Shown here one piece after another: positions 7,639 through 15,468 of a stretch of DNA of 15,468 bases. The notes under the pieces are model-generated. The model saw nothing but the letters and a program-made list of their open reading frames with translations, made no database searches and was not told the origin of the DNA. This DNA comes from Hyphochytrium catenoides (Eukaryota > Sar > Hyphochytriomycetes > Hyphochytriales > Hyphochytriaceae), in NCBI GenBank assembly GCA_900088475.1, contig FLMG01000016.1, positions 72,836 through 88,303 of the forward strand, read 5' to 3'. Made by a program: the position numbers and the translations under genes. Each line of letters opens with the position of its first letter. Positions within the stretch are counted from its first letter, which is position 1.

Positions 7639-10600
7639 TTACATCACACTACAGCTTCTGCCTTCGTCACCGCCTGAAGGCGTCTCTTTCTCTATACTGG
7701 GCTCACTAGAATCACTATCCCGAGGCGGGCTGTTGTCTTGTCCAAGTCGTGGCGAACGTTGGCTGTCCTCACCTTTTTCTTCAACTAACAAGCAAACAAG
7801 GGTTATAAACTGTTGATAGTGATTGGATGAAAGGACCTCTAAGACATAGTAAACCTAAACACTTATTATCGAAAGGAAACTTGATTGATTGATGGAGAGG
7901 ACCCCGGCGGAGTAGTGAACTAGACATGGCAAGGGCAATAATTGGTGAAAGCCATGCTTTCCGCCGCAGGACTGATCCTCATAAAGTCATACGAGTAAGC
8001 GGCTTAGGCTAGAAGTAAAGAGAACGTCTGGCATGCTTACCTTTGCTTGTGGGTCGCTCTTCATCTTCCATCTTGTCTCCTTCCTTTGACTGAGTTACAA
8101 GTTTTCTAAATCTCGCCAGTTCCTCCACTGATACGACCGTGGCGTTCCTTAGCGCCACTTTGACACCTGAAGCGCCGCTGACATTTGCTGCGTCTGTGTG
8201 TATCTGAAGTTTGAGTGGCTGGTAGGGCAGTCCACACGGGTAGACGATACTCTCCTTCATGTAAGTGGGCGCATTCTCCAACATGCCTAATACGGCTTGC
8301 ATTCCCAGCTCCAAGAGAACAATTTCCTATGAATGTAGACATCATGGCAATCGAAGAGGGAGGGTCCATTGAAGGATCGAAAGGGAACATGAAGATGCGG
8401 AAAACATGGACAGAGAGAAAGAGGTCAACGAGGTTCCTGCTAGGTCGTAAATTCACGAGAAGCATAGGCTAGTTGGGGCACCTGAAGGTTGGGTCTCTCT
8501 GGAGCTCCCTTTGAGAATGCTAGGGGGAGAGGGTACTTGTCTGCTTTATGATCCGCATCGTCTGCCAAGTCCAGGTTAAGCCTGAGAAGCGTGTCGTGAG
8601 CGAAAGACACGTTACATGGAAGCCCAGTAGAAGCTAGGAGACTCACACTACCTCAGATAGGCATCGGTGGCTAGCTAGAATGAGTAATGTCACACTTAAA
8701 AGAGTTCAGCTCATAGAATAACCAGGATAGAGAGGAAGACCCCGCAGGTCAAGGGCTGCGCATGGTGTAGGAAGACTGATCGACCGTCCGCCCAAGGGCT
8801 AGCTTTCTTTTTCGTGGCCCGACCTGTCAATGAGCTCATGATCATCAAAGGGTATCATGGTCACTGTCTCAAATATAAGTGAGAGCTCTCTCTTGCTCCA
8901 GAAAGTCTGGCCAGGACCCAACGATAGATATTGTTGACAAAACTTCTTGTGGGTTGGCCAGTCTTGACGCTGTATATCATAGAAGGACGAGAGCAGACTG
9001 TAAGACAGTGACGAAGTATGACGCTAAAGAAAAGGGGACAAAAAAGCTATTGACAACGGAGCGACGGCGCAAAAGAAATCAACGCAATGACAGGCTAGGG
9101 GTTTCGATTGTGGGGGAGCCCCATGCTGTCACCTGAGCTTCTTGATCAACGTAGAAGACTGACTTGCACCGCGTACAGCGCTTAAGCTTCTCCTTAGTCT
9201 CCTGCATAGACTTCCGAGTGAAGTTGCACCTAGCATATTGGACACACAGGAAGAGGGACAGGTTGAGAGGGTTAATAGTCCCAGAACAAGAGGACCACAT
9301 ATCGAGATAGCAGGCGCATAAGACAAAGAGACGAGAGGTAGCCAAGAGATGACGATACGCGATACTACAATAAGGAGACCGATTGGCCGCCTATCATGTC
9401 AACATGAGTCACAAGACCAGCGTCCCAATCTCTCTTCCTTGATAAGAACTCATCTCTCCGTGCCTCTTACCTCTGAAGTAGTGGATCTTCCAGTCTTGCA
9501 TTCTTTATGTCTCCTGGCAATACACGGTGTTCCAGATCTGCCTGGCAGAAGAAAAGACCAAGGCCCTTCCCTCCTCCTCCAGCACCTAGAACCGAGAGGA
9601 AATATCGTCCGGCGGGGATGACGGTCTGCTGCTCACCAGGTCTTCCAATCTAATGCGGGAAGCAAGCCCACGGAGTTGTAGCGACGAAGAAGGTGCCGAG
9701 ATAGTCACGAAGGCAAAAGCCGAAAATCAGCGCTTAGAAAGACGCTTGTCGTACTTAGGCGGAAAGACAAATGTGCTAACTGAAGACGTGTTGTTGGACA
9801 AGAAATAAATGACTCATAGAGAAAGGAAAAGCGAGCTTGACCAAGCAAGTATCACCTGCATCTCGTCAATAACTTCCATTTCTATGCCCTGGCGTTCAAG
9901 CAGCTGTTTCCAAGGCTCGCGCTGGCGATATCTTGCGGCCGTACTGTACAATGCCTTCACGACGTGGACGTTACGGTCTGACGGCACCATCAGCCCTAGG
10001 CAATTAGAGAAAAAGCGGGAGAACAATTAGGTGCGCTGAAGGAACCAACAAGAGAATCAGCGCACCGCAATTTCCTTGGCTCGGGGAGACGGTCACGACT
10101 CAACAGCGAGATGAGAAACTAACGCGAGGGAAAGGAAAAATGAAAGCACAGGACAAGTGAGAGTGGAGGCTAGCCCACCTGGTCGCTCGCCAATCTCACT
10201 GCTAGCTGCTATGTCCTTCTTGACAAGGTACTCCGAAAACTGTCTGCGGTCAAGGGGAAGGCATTTACACCCAAGGAATGGGGCCACGCAGTCGTCTCCA
10301 AGAGCTTTTTCTCTCTCGTGGGCGCTATGTGCTCTCTCTCTTTCTCCTTCTTGCTCCGTTTATCTTTACTTCCCTCCAGTTTGGCTCTTATGTCGGTCTC
10401 TCTTAAGGTGCTGTCCTTGTTTGCTCACCTAACATGCTCATCTATTCCTTCGGACTCTGAAAGCTTCGAGACCTCGATACCTATCGCGGCCAGACTCTTA
10501 GAGAGAGCGCCAACATAGGCAGGATCTGGAAACACAACTTTATCGGGTCGATGCTGAGGAATCCCCTGTCAAAGACTGTTAGCTAGGCAGGAGACCAATG

Positions 10601-11972
10601 AAGCCCATTCACAAGGAAGACCGCCATAGCGGCTTGAAGGATACCAGAGAGATCCACAAACAATGGACACTGATCATCCTTAGCGTTGGTATAAAGAGTT
10701 TTGCACAGACTAAAGCAGCCGCAAAGAGACAAGTGTTCAGAGCAACCCGATGAGAGAGAGTAAAGACAGAGACTCTCGAATTAATTACCTCGGGCGGCTT
10801 CTCCATCGCCCGTATAATTTGATGGAGAACTTGCTTTTCATCGGGAGATGTCTCAGGAGGGTCGCACACGTGCCTTGTAAGGACCTAGAGTGCATGTTAC
10901 GAACGCACAGTTTACACGGAGGACGTCAAGACTCGATGAATCCGGCCCAACCAGTGAAGGCGCCGCTAGGCAATAGAGTACTACCTGTCCCATAGGGTAG
11001 AGATTGTTTACAAAGATGCAGAAGGGCCGAACAGGCACTGCATCCGGCCCCTCAGGCGCTCCGAAGCTGGCTGCCGACCAAACTCTTAGCTTGCGGACGA
11101 CGACTTGCCAGATCTCGTTCTTTGTCTGTGGCAAGCGTCGTAACTTCTCCTTCAGCTCCGGTGCTAGGTGGTTTACATCCTGGATCTCCACTGACGGATA
11201 GAGAAAGGGCCCATCGATAATGTCAGAAGTGGTTACATGATAGACAAACGGGATGCAAAGGGTAACGTGCAACAGGTGAAAACAATAGTAGGAGAAAAAC
11301 AGGAGCAGGCAAGGTTGGCCGGTGAGGTATCTGGAGGTCAGCAGAGTGGGCTGCAAGCCCCACGTCCTCCTACTTAAGCGGCAGTTCTCTCTCCCAGCCT
11401 TCCCACTACCTGCGCCTCCTATTTGTCATTGAGGCAATCCTATCTTACCATCCACAATAGGTCACCCCTCTCCTCGCCTCCTAGCTGAGCACCCTTCTCT
11501 CTTCATATCACCAACCTCACCTTTCTCATGTCCGAGCTCATACGTGGTCGGCTTGCGCGCAATGATTTTCTCCCGCTCCTCGTCGCTATCCTAAGAGAAC
11601 ATGTAACGGTAAATGCACAAGGCAAGCTGCTGATGTGCCTGCTATGTCTCTCTCTCCACCAAGCCTTACCCAGAGGATTCTGATGTCTATCCTTCTCTGC
11701 ACCTTACTCTCTGGTACCGCCTTTTGCGGTCTCCCTCGTAGGTGGGGAGACCTCTCACTTGCCTCTTCCCTTGTCCCTTTGTGGTACCTTCTCTTCCCCT
11801 TCTACCTGTCAGGCTCAATACTAGCTCATGGACTCAGATCCCGACCCAGTTCTCACGCCATTTCTTGTTTCCAGAGCAAGCATTCTCATGCTTAGTCCCT
11901 CAAATTTTCCTGCCAACTCACATCAAAATTATCCCACTTCTTATACTTCTGCGTCAGGGAGTTCTGCGCCAT
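7639..11972 (-). CDS. DUF6930-like protein with degenerate MYND finger and C-terminal CaaX box
   Basis: Fourteen exons: 11922-11972, 11521-11590, 10985-11190, 10789-10884, 10429-10565, 10179-10243, 9856-9995, 9710-9780, 9471-9650, 9133-9229, 8824-8969, 8482-8581, 8041-8326, 7639-7784. They total 1791 nt (596 residues), with every phase matching. The start is MAQNSLTQKYKKWDNFD. Residues about 60-255 (NEIWQVVV, RPFCIFVNN, IIRAMEKPPEGIPQHRP, EPWKQLLERQGIEM) follow the pattern I recall for DUF6930, a family of unknown function. FLSVLGAGGGGKGLGLFF follows. Residues 340-382 are MYND-like: CTRC (C357, C360), FYVDQEAQ, then DWPTHKKFC (H378, C382). The usual YC and CQ cysteines are V366 and A370. The tail is Ser/Glu-rich and ends CSVM, a CaaX box of the farnesylated type, which predicts membrane attachment. 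MYND fingers usually bind protein partners. Least certain is exon 9710-9780. Confidence 0.85.
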
Positions 11973-12090
11973 CGTCTCCCCCAGCACCTAGAAAAGAAGG
12001 ACGGTCCCAAGGACTCTGTGGCGTCACCAAGAGAAAGTTGCTTGAGAAGCGCTGCTTCCTTCGGTGTGAGATCTCCCCTTTCACTCTCCT

Positions 12091-12150
12091 CTGCTGTGCT
12101 CCCTGGGCGCTTCCTTCTCTCTGCCGTGCTCCCTGGGCACTTCCTTCGTT
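12091..12150 (+). repeat. Two tandem copies of a 30-bp unit
   Basis: 12091-12120 and 12121-12150 are direct repeats, each with the core GTGCTCCCTGGGC followed by CTTCCTT, differing at about five positions. They lie about 120 bases upstream of the MYND/DUF6930 start codon, so they may be promoter or 5' untranslated elements. Confidence 0.8.
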
Positions 12151-12185
12151 AGCTATCTCTGTACCGCTGCACTGCCGCTAGGAAA

Positions 12186-12263
12186 ATGACGGAGGAACGG
12201 GAGGAGGAAGGGCGAAACGCCGCCGGGCCTAGACTGAAGATGCATCAGAAGCAGCGGCACTAA
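12186..12263 (+). CDS. Small charged ORF, 25 residues
   Basis: ATG-to-TAA frame beginning MTEEREEEGRNAAGP and ending in a basic QKQRH. It stands out because it is purine-rich in an otherwise pyrimidine-rich stretch. It could be a first coding exon, an upstream ORF, or chance. No join to a later exon was found. Confidence 0.15.
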   Translation: MTEEREEEGRNAAGPRLKMHQKQRH

Positions 12264-12579
12264 GTTCCTTCGTTGTGTGTCTTTCTCCAGGCTACTCAAT
12301 GCTTCTCAATCTCATTCTGTCTGAAGTGTTTCTCCTCATGTTGCTTCTGGTACAATCTTATCTCTCGCTTTCTCTCTTTTGGTTGGTTCTTCACTCTGTC
12401 TCGGCTCCTGCTTGTCTACTTCCTTATGAACCTTTTTCTCAACTTTCAGAATCACATAACCCTGCGTCCAGCCTCAGTTATCAAAGAGTAGATTATCCTA
12501 AGAATCTGTTTCTTAGTCTTTTGAATCAGGCTGACAACCGTTTTATCGCTTTCTAGTGTCTTGCTCCTTGGTCTTCTTC

Positions 12580-12625
12580 CTCCTCCTCCTCCTCCTTGGC
12601 GCTGCTGCTGCTGCTGCTGCCGCTG
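12580..12625 (+). repeat. Short triplet runs (CTC/TCC)n and (CTG)n
   Basis: A run of CTC-type triplets is followed by about seven CTG/CCG triplets, directly before the (CT)n tract. Simple-sequence DNA. Confidence 0.8.
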
Positions 12626-12642
12626 AGACTTTCCTCATTGGT

Positions 12643-12651
12643 TCTCTCTCT

Positions 12652-12701
<50 letters not shown>

Positions 12702-13228
12702 TTCTCTCTCTCTCCCTCTATCGTTCTACTGTCACCCGCAAGCCCTCTCCCAGATTTCCTCTGTAGTGTCTCTTCTAAACCTTTTCTGCCTGATGACTCT
12801 CTCTTCTCTCTCTGTCTCTCTCTCTCGCTCGCTCTCTCTCTCTCGCTCTCGCTCTCTCTCTCTCGCTCGCTCTCGCTCTCTCTCTCGCTCTCTCTCGCTC
12901 TCTCTCGCTCTATCGTTCTACTGTCACCCGCAAGCCCTCTCCCAGATTTCCTCTGTAGTGTCTCTTCTAAACCTTCTCTGCCTGATGACTCTCTCTTCTC
13001 TCTCTGTCTCTCTCTCTCGCTCGCTCTCTCTCTCTCGCTCTCGCTCTCTCTCTCGCTCTCTCTCGCTCGCTCTCGCTCTCTCTCTCGCTCGCTCTCGCTC
13101 TCTCTCTCGCTCTCTCTCGCTCTCTCTCGCTCTCTCGCTCTCTCGCTCTCTCGCTCTCGCTCTCTCTCTCGCTCTCGCTCTTTCTCTCGCTCTCGCTCTT
13201 TCTCGCTCTCTCTCTCTCGCTCTCTCCT
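12643..13228 (+). repeat. (CT)n and CTCTCG-type pyrimidine tract with internal duplication
   Basis: Nearly pure CT runs at 12643-12716, then CT mixed with CGCTC units at about 12793-12910 and 13000-13228. The antisense strand is polypurine (GA with occasional GCGAG). Such homopurine-homopyrimidine DNA can adopt triplex structure, and GA repeats act as promoter elements in some eukaryotes; neither is shown here. Confidence 0.9.
12719..13055 (+). repeat. Tandem duplication, about 145 bp, period 192
   Basis: The segment beginning TATCGTTCTACTGTCACCCG at 12719 recurs at 12911. About 145 bases match with a single T/C difference (in AAACCTTTTCTG versus AAACCTTCTCTG) before the flanking CT runs diverge. 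The unique core shows this is a real segmental duplication and not only a slipped repeat. Confidence 0.85.
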
Positions 13229-13504
13229 TTTTTCCTTCTTTCCTTTCCTCTCCCTTGACCACTACCTCTTCTTCTAAGCTCTTCTTCGCCCTCCTCCCCG
13301 TCGTCTTTCTCCGTCCTTATTCTTCTCTGCCGCTTCAAAATCACTCTTTCTGATCGCCTTCTCTTTCACTTGTCCATCCTCCTAATCTTCTTCTTCCGCT
13401 TCCAACTTCCTTCTCCTCCCACCTGGGCACGCATGACCGTCTCTTTCTCCTTTTGTGACAACCCAGTCTCCTGTCTCCTCCAAGTAGCTGCCCGGTGGCT
13501 GCCC

Positions 13505-13640
13505 CCTTCTCTGTCTGTCTCTCTCTATGTCTGTCTGTCTCTCCCTGTGTCTGTCTGTCTGCGTGCCTCTCTTCTCGGTGTTGTTCGGTCTCTCTCTCTC
13601 CGCTTTCTCTCTCTCTCCGCTTTTTCTCTCTCTCTCTAAG
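13505..13640 (+). repeat. TGTC/CT-rich simple sequence
   Basis: Runs of CTGTCTGTCT and CTCTCTC upstream of the armadillo-like gene. They produce artificial Ser/Val/Cys/Leu open frames. Confidence 0.8.
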
Positions 13641-13779
13641 CAAGGGATCCATCCCCATCATCCTGCCTCCTGTCCTACCTCCTCCTTGCTCATTTCCTCA
13701 CCGCTATTTATTTGATGCTTCTTGTTTTCCTTAGTCTCTCGTGCTTGCCTGCCGCTTTTCCCTTCTAACCTCGCCAACA

Positions 13780-13821
13780 ATGAACATCCAGAAGCGACCA
13801 CGAAGTAGATCCCAGTCATGA
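13780..13821 (+). promoter_or_regulatory. Upstream ORF or alternative first exon of the armadillo-like gene
   Basis: ATG in the good context CAACAATGA opens a 13-codon frame, MNIQKRPRSRSQS, 76 bases before the next gene's ATG. It could be an upstream ORF. Alternatively 13780-13804 is exon 1: a GTAGAT donor at 13805 and the acceptor TTCTTCTGAG at 13886, behind a good pyrimidine tract, join it in phase 1 to AGCCTGACACG and run into the ATG at 13898. That would give an N-terminus MNIQKRPRKPDTM. Confidence 0.35.
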
Positions 13822-13897
13822 CTAAGAGCTTGTCAGAGAATAGCTTCGGCAGCTCGACCGTTCTCTATTTGTCTTCTTCTTCTGAGAGCCTGACACG

Positions 13898-14698
13898 ATG
13901 ACTGCTGAAGCTCAAGTGGAACCTTGTGGAGAGGGAGAGGACAAGGACGAGCCCTCTGTTCTTGCTCTTGCCGCAGGAGGAGGCGGTAGAGGAGAGGACA
14001 AGATGAGAGAAGAGGAAGAGATCTCCCGCCTCCTTCTGCGCATTGCCTCTTACATCGTTGCCCCAAAGCCAGACTGGGAGGAAAACAGGCTGGATCCTCT
14101 TCTCGCCGATGCTTCTCTGGCTGCTTCCTCTCTCCTTGCCTATGCGGAGAGCGTCTCGGGAGCGAGGACGATTGTAGAAAGGGGAGGCGCAGCTGCCCTG
14201 TTGCCTCTCCTCGGCGGGCATGGGAGAATCTTGGAGGAGGCCGCCATGAAGGTGTTGGCGACAGTGGCGGAGATGGCTGAAGATTGCGCTGCGGCGCTGC
14301 TGAGGTATAAGCTCCTCACCAGTCCGAGGTCCTTGTTCCATGCCTTTCCTATGTTTGCCTCTCTCTCGCTGCTCATCTCTTCTCCCTCTCTCTCTCTCTC
14401 TCCCACCTCTGTCTCTTTTAGCTCTCTCTCTCTCTCTCTTCCTTATCTCTTTCTCTCTTTCTGCCTCTTAGCTCTCTGTCTCTCTTTCTGCGCTGTCTTT
14501 TTGCACTTCCTCTAAGTCGTTCTTGTTCTCTAGGGCAGGAGCTCTTTCTCGAATCCTAACTATCTTAGAGGACCAGCTGGGTCTTGAGGAGCCAAAGCCA
14601 GAGAAAGTGCAAGAGTCTAAGCTCTCTCACAAGGTGAAAGTGAAGGTGACAAAGTCGTAAACTGAAGACAGAGAACACGCTATGGGGTCTAACTTCGT

Positions 14699-14746
<48 letters not shown>

Positions 14747-15468
14747 TTTTCTCCTCTGTCTCTCTCTTTTTCTCCTCTCTCTTTCTCCCTCCCTCTCCCC
14801 TCGCACCCATCCGTCCATCTATGGCTTCCAATGTGTTACTTGTTGCTCCCTCTCTCTCTAGCCCGGATGGCCGGAAAGCATCCATCTGCTGTCCAGTCTC
14901 CTGCGCTGGGCAACCTCATACGACGCGATGACTGAGAGCTGCGGCAGAATCTTAAGAGTAGCTCTAACCCTTTGTAAACCCACTTCTTCTCTCCCAGAAG
15001 GAGCTCTGGAGTTCAGAGGAAGGACAGCAACAGAAGAGGAGAGAGGTCTGTGCCTCTCGTTCTCTTCCTCTTGTCAGCGCTTCATCTCTCGTGCTCTGTT
15101 TCCTTCCTCTTGGCTCTTCGCTCGTGAACTTTGCTGATCCGTTCTGCAGCCTAGGAGAGCTGTGGGCGTTCAGCTTACCTCGCAGCTCTCTGTCTCTCTG
15201 CCACAGGCTCACTTTCTCATTCTCTCTCTGCACACTTTCTCTCTCTCTCACTTTTTCTCTCTTTCTGTCACAAACAACACTTTCTTCTTCTCTCTGTGTG
15301 TATATATAATGCCTGTTCTGGACTCACCGCCAGCTTTCTTTTCTCTCCTTGGCTGTTTCGTTTTTAGTCGTTGCTCCCGCTCTTCAAACTCTTCTTTACT
15401 TGTCCTCTTATGCCTTTCTTCGCTTGCTTGCAGATCAACTGGAGTGGCTCAATCTCTCTCTCTCTCTC
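13898..15468 (+). CDS. Armadillo-like helical repeat protein, 3' end beyond window
   Basis: Exons 13898-14304, 14534-14633, 14862-14957 and 14998-15045 join in frame; later exons are not resolved. An in-frame TGA sits 15 bases before the ATG (13883-13885), so either this ATG or the spliced upstream exon at 13780 starts the protein. After an acidic, glycine-rich N-terminus, residues about 45-150 form amphipathic helices typical of armadillo/HEAT folds: LADASLAASSLLAYAESV, ARTIVERGGAAALLPLL, EEAAMKVLATVAEMAED, then RAGALSRILTILEDQLG. The third exon adds SIHLLSSLLRWATSYDAM and the fourth a KELWSSEEGQQQKRRE stretch. Such folds serve as protein-binding scaffolds; no specific family is recognised. 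Introns of 229, 228 and 40 nt are used, the first two filled with (CT)n in the sense strand. A further acceptor is visible at 15431-15433 (TTGCAG), followed by CAACTGGAGTGGCTC, before the window ends in CT repeat. Confidence 0.6.
14376..14470 (+). repeat. (CT)n tract in intron 1 of the armadillo-like gene
   Basis: CT-rich simple sequence within the 14305-14533 intron, in the same orientation as in the upstream region and the next intron. Confidence 0.8.
14696..14805 (+). repeat. (CT)n tract in intron 2 of the armadillo-like gene
   Basis: About 40 bases of pure CT, then mixed CT/TTTCTCC, within the 14634-14861 intron. The Glu/Arg-rich frames on the minus strand here are translations of this repeat. 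Confidence 0.85.
15183..15265 (+). repeat. CT-rich tract in a downstream intron
   Basis: Interrupted CTCTCT runs between the last resolved exon and the acceptor at 15433. They are followed by a TGTGTGTATATATA stretch at about 15294-15308. Confidence 0.7.
15452..15468 (+). repeat. (CT)n run at the right edge
   Basis: The window ends inside a CT run. Its true length cannot be seen. Confidence 0.7.

Larger units (their letters stand above)
11973..13897. other. Divergent intergenic region, pyrimidine-rich
   Basis: This 1.9-kb stretch separates the start codons of the minus-strand MYND/DUF6930 gene and the plus-strand armadillo-like gene, so it should contain both promoters. The plus strand is strongly pyrimidine-rich from about 12540 to 13750. 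Several long open frames here are translations of (CT)n and T-rich repeats (Ser/Leu/Arg runs, or Arg/Glu on the other strand) and are not genes. The repeats and two small frames are listed separately. Confidence 0.6.

Noticed and set aside
8215-8472. Plus-strand ORF of 85 codons
   Set aside because: Antisense to the exon 8041-8326, whose frame and both junction phases fit the long protein.
9349-9621. 90-codon plus-strand ORF
   Set aside because: Lies opposite the minus-strand exon 9471-9650 and its downstream intron; no recognisable motif.
12273-12556. Leucine-rich ORFs resembling membrane proteins
   Set aside because: T/C-rich DNA gives Leu/Phe/Ser codons in all plus frames. Two frames are open at once and neither has family features or a usable join.
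12556-13353. 265-codon plus-strand ORF and overlapping Arg/Glu-rich minus-strand ORFs
   Set aside because: They are direct translations of (CT)n/(GA)n simple sequence (Ser-Leu-Ser-Arg or Arg-Glu runs), open on both strands because the repeat lacks stop codons.
13341-13661. 106-codon minus-strand ORF rich in Arg, Glu and Gln
   Set aside because: Purine-repeat translation without any conserved feature.
14565-14885. 106-codon minus-strand ORF
   Set aside because: Its core is an Arg/Glu run from intron CT repeat, and it lies opposite exons of the armadillo-like gene.
1-15468. tRNA, rRNA, CRISPR array or transposase
   Set aside because: Scanning for T-loop motifs, rRNA signatures, spaced direct repeats and transposase motifs by eye found none. 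A tRNAscan or Infernal run would be decisive.

Overview
The window is nuclear DNA of an intron-rich, gene-dense eukaryote, most likely a single-celled protist or alga. The evidence is: protein-coding exons that join in frame across GT-AG introns of about 40-365 nt, a eukaryotic ribosomal protein gene (eL19) with six exons, no bacterial-style operons or ribosome binding sites, and long (CT)n tracts. I cannot name the species. All exon joins come from reading splice motifs and phases by eye; they are internally consistent but not tested against RNA.

Layout, left to right. (1) 1-606, plus strand: the 3' end of a gene for a protease-associated (PA) domain protein. (2) about 1073-4343, plus strand: a ten-exon gene for a protein of about 730 residues with an RNase III catalytic domain carrying all four acidic residues, a long unassigned middle, and a C-terminal R3H domain. 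(3) 4344-4962: a tail-to-tail gap with one doubtful ORF. (4) 4963-6512, minus strand: complete eL19 gene, 227 residues; its third intron holds two strong hairpins. (5) 6513-7638: a mostly unassigned stretch with an AT-rich patch and a few doubtful small ORFs. (6) 7639-11972, minus strand: a 14-exon gene for a 596-residue protein. It looks like a DUF6930-type protein joined to a MYND zinc finger that has lost the ligands of one of its two zinc sites, and it ends in a CaaX prenylation box (CSVM). (7) 11973-13897: a divergent intergenic region with a 30-bp tandem repeat, pyrimidine tracts and a 192-bp-period duplication. (8) 13898 to the right edge, plus strand: the start of a gene for an armadillo-like alpha-helical repeat protein, cut off by the window.

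The genes do not form an obvious pathway. RNA processing and translation (RNase III-R3H, eL19) sit beside a predicted membrane-tethered MYND/DUF6930 protein. The best leads are the RNase III plus R3H architecture, the half-MYND finger with a CaaX tail, the hairpins in the eL19 intron, and the sense-strand (CT)n tracts confined to the armadillo-like gene and its upstream region.
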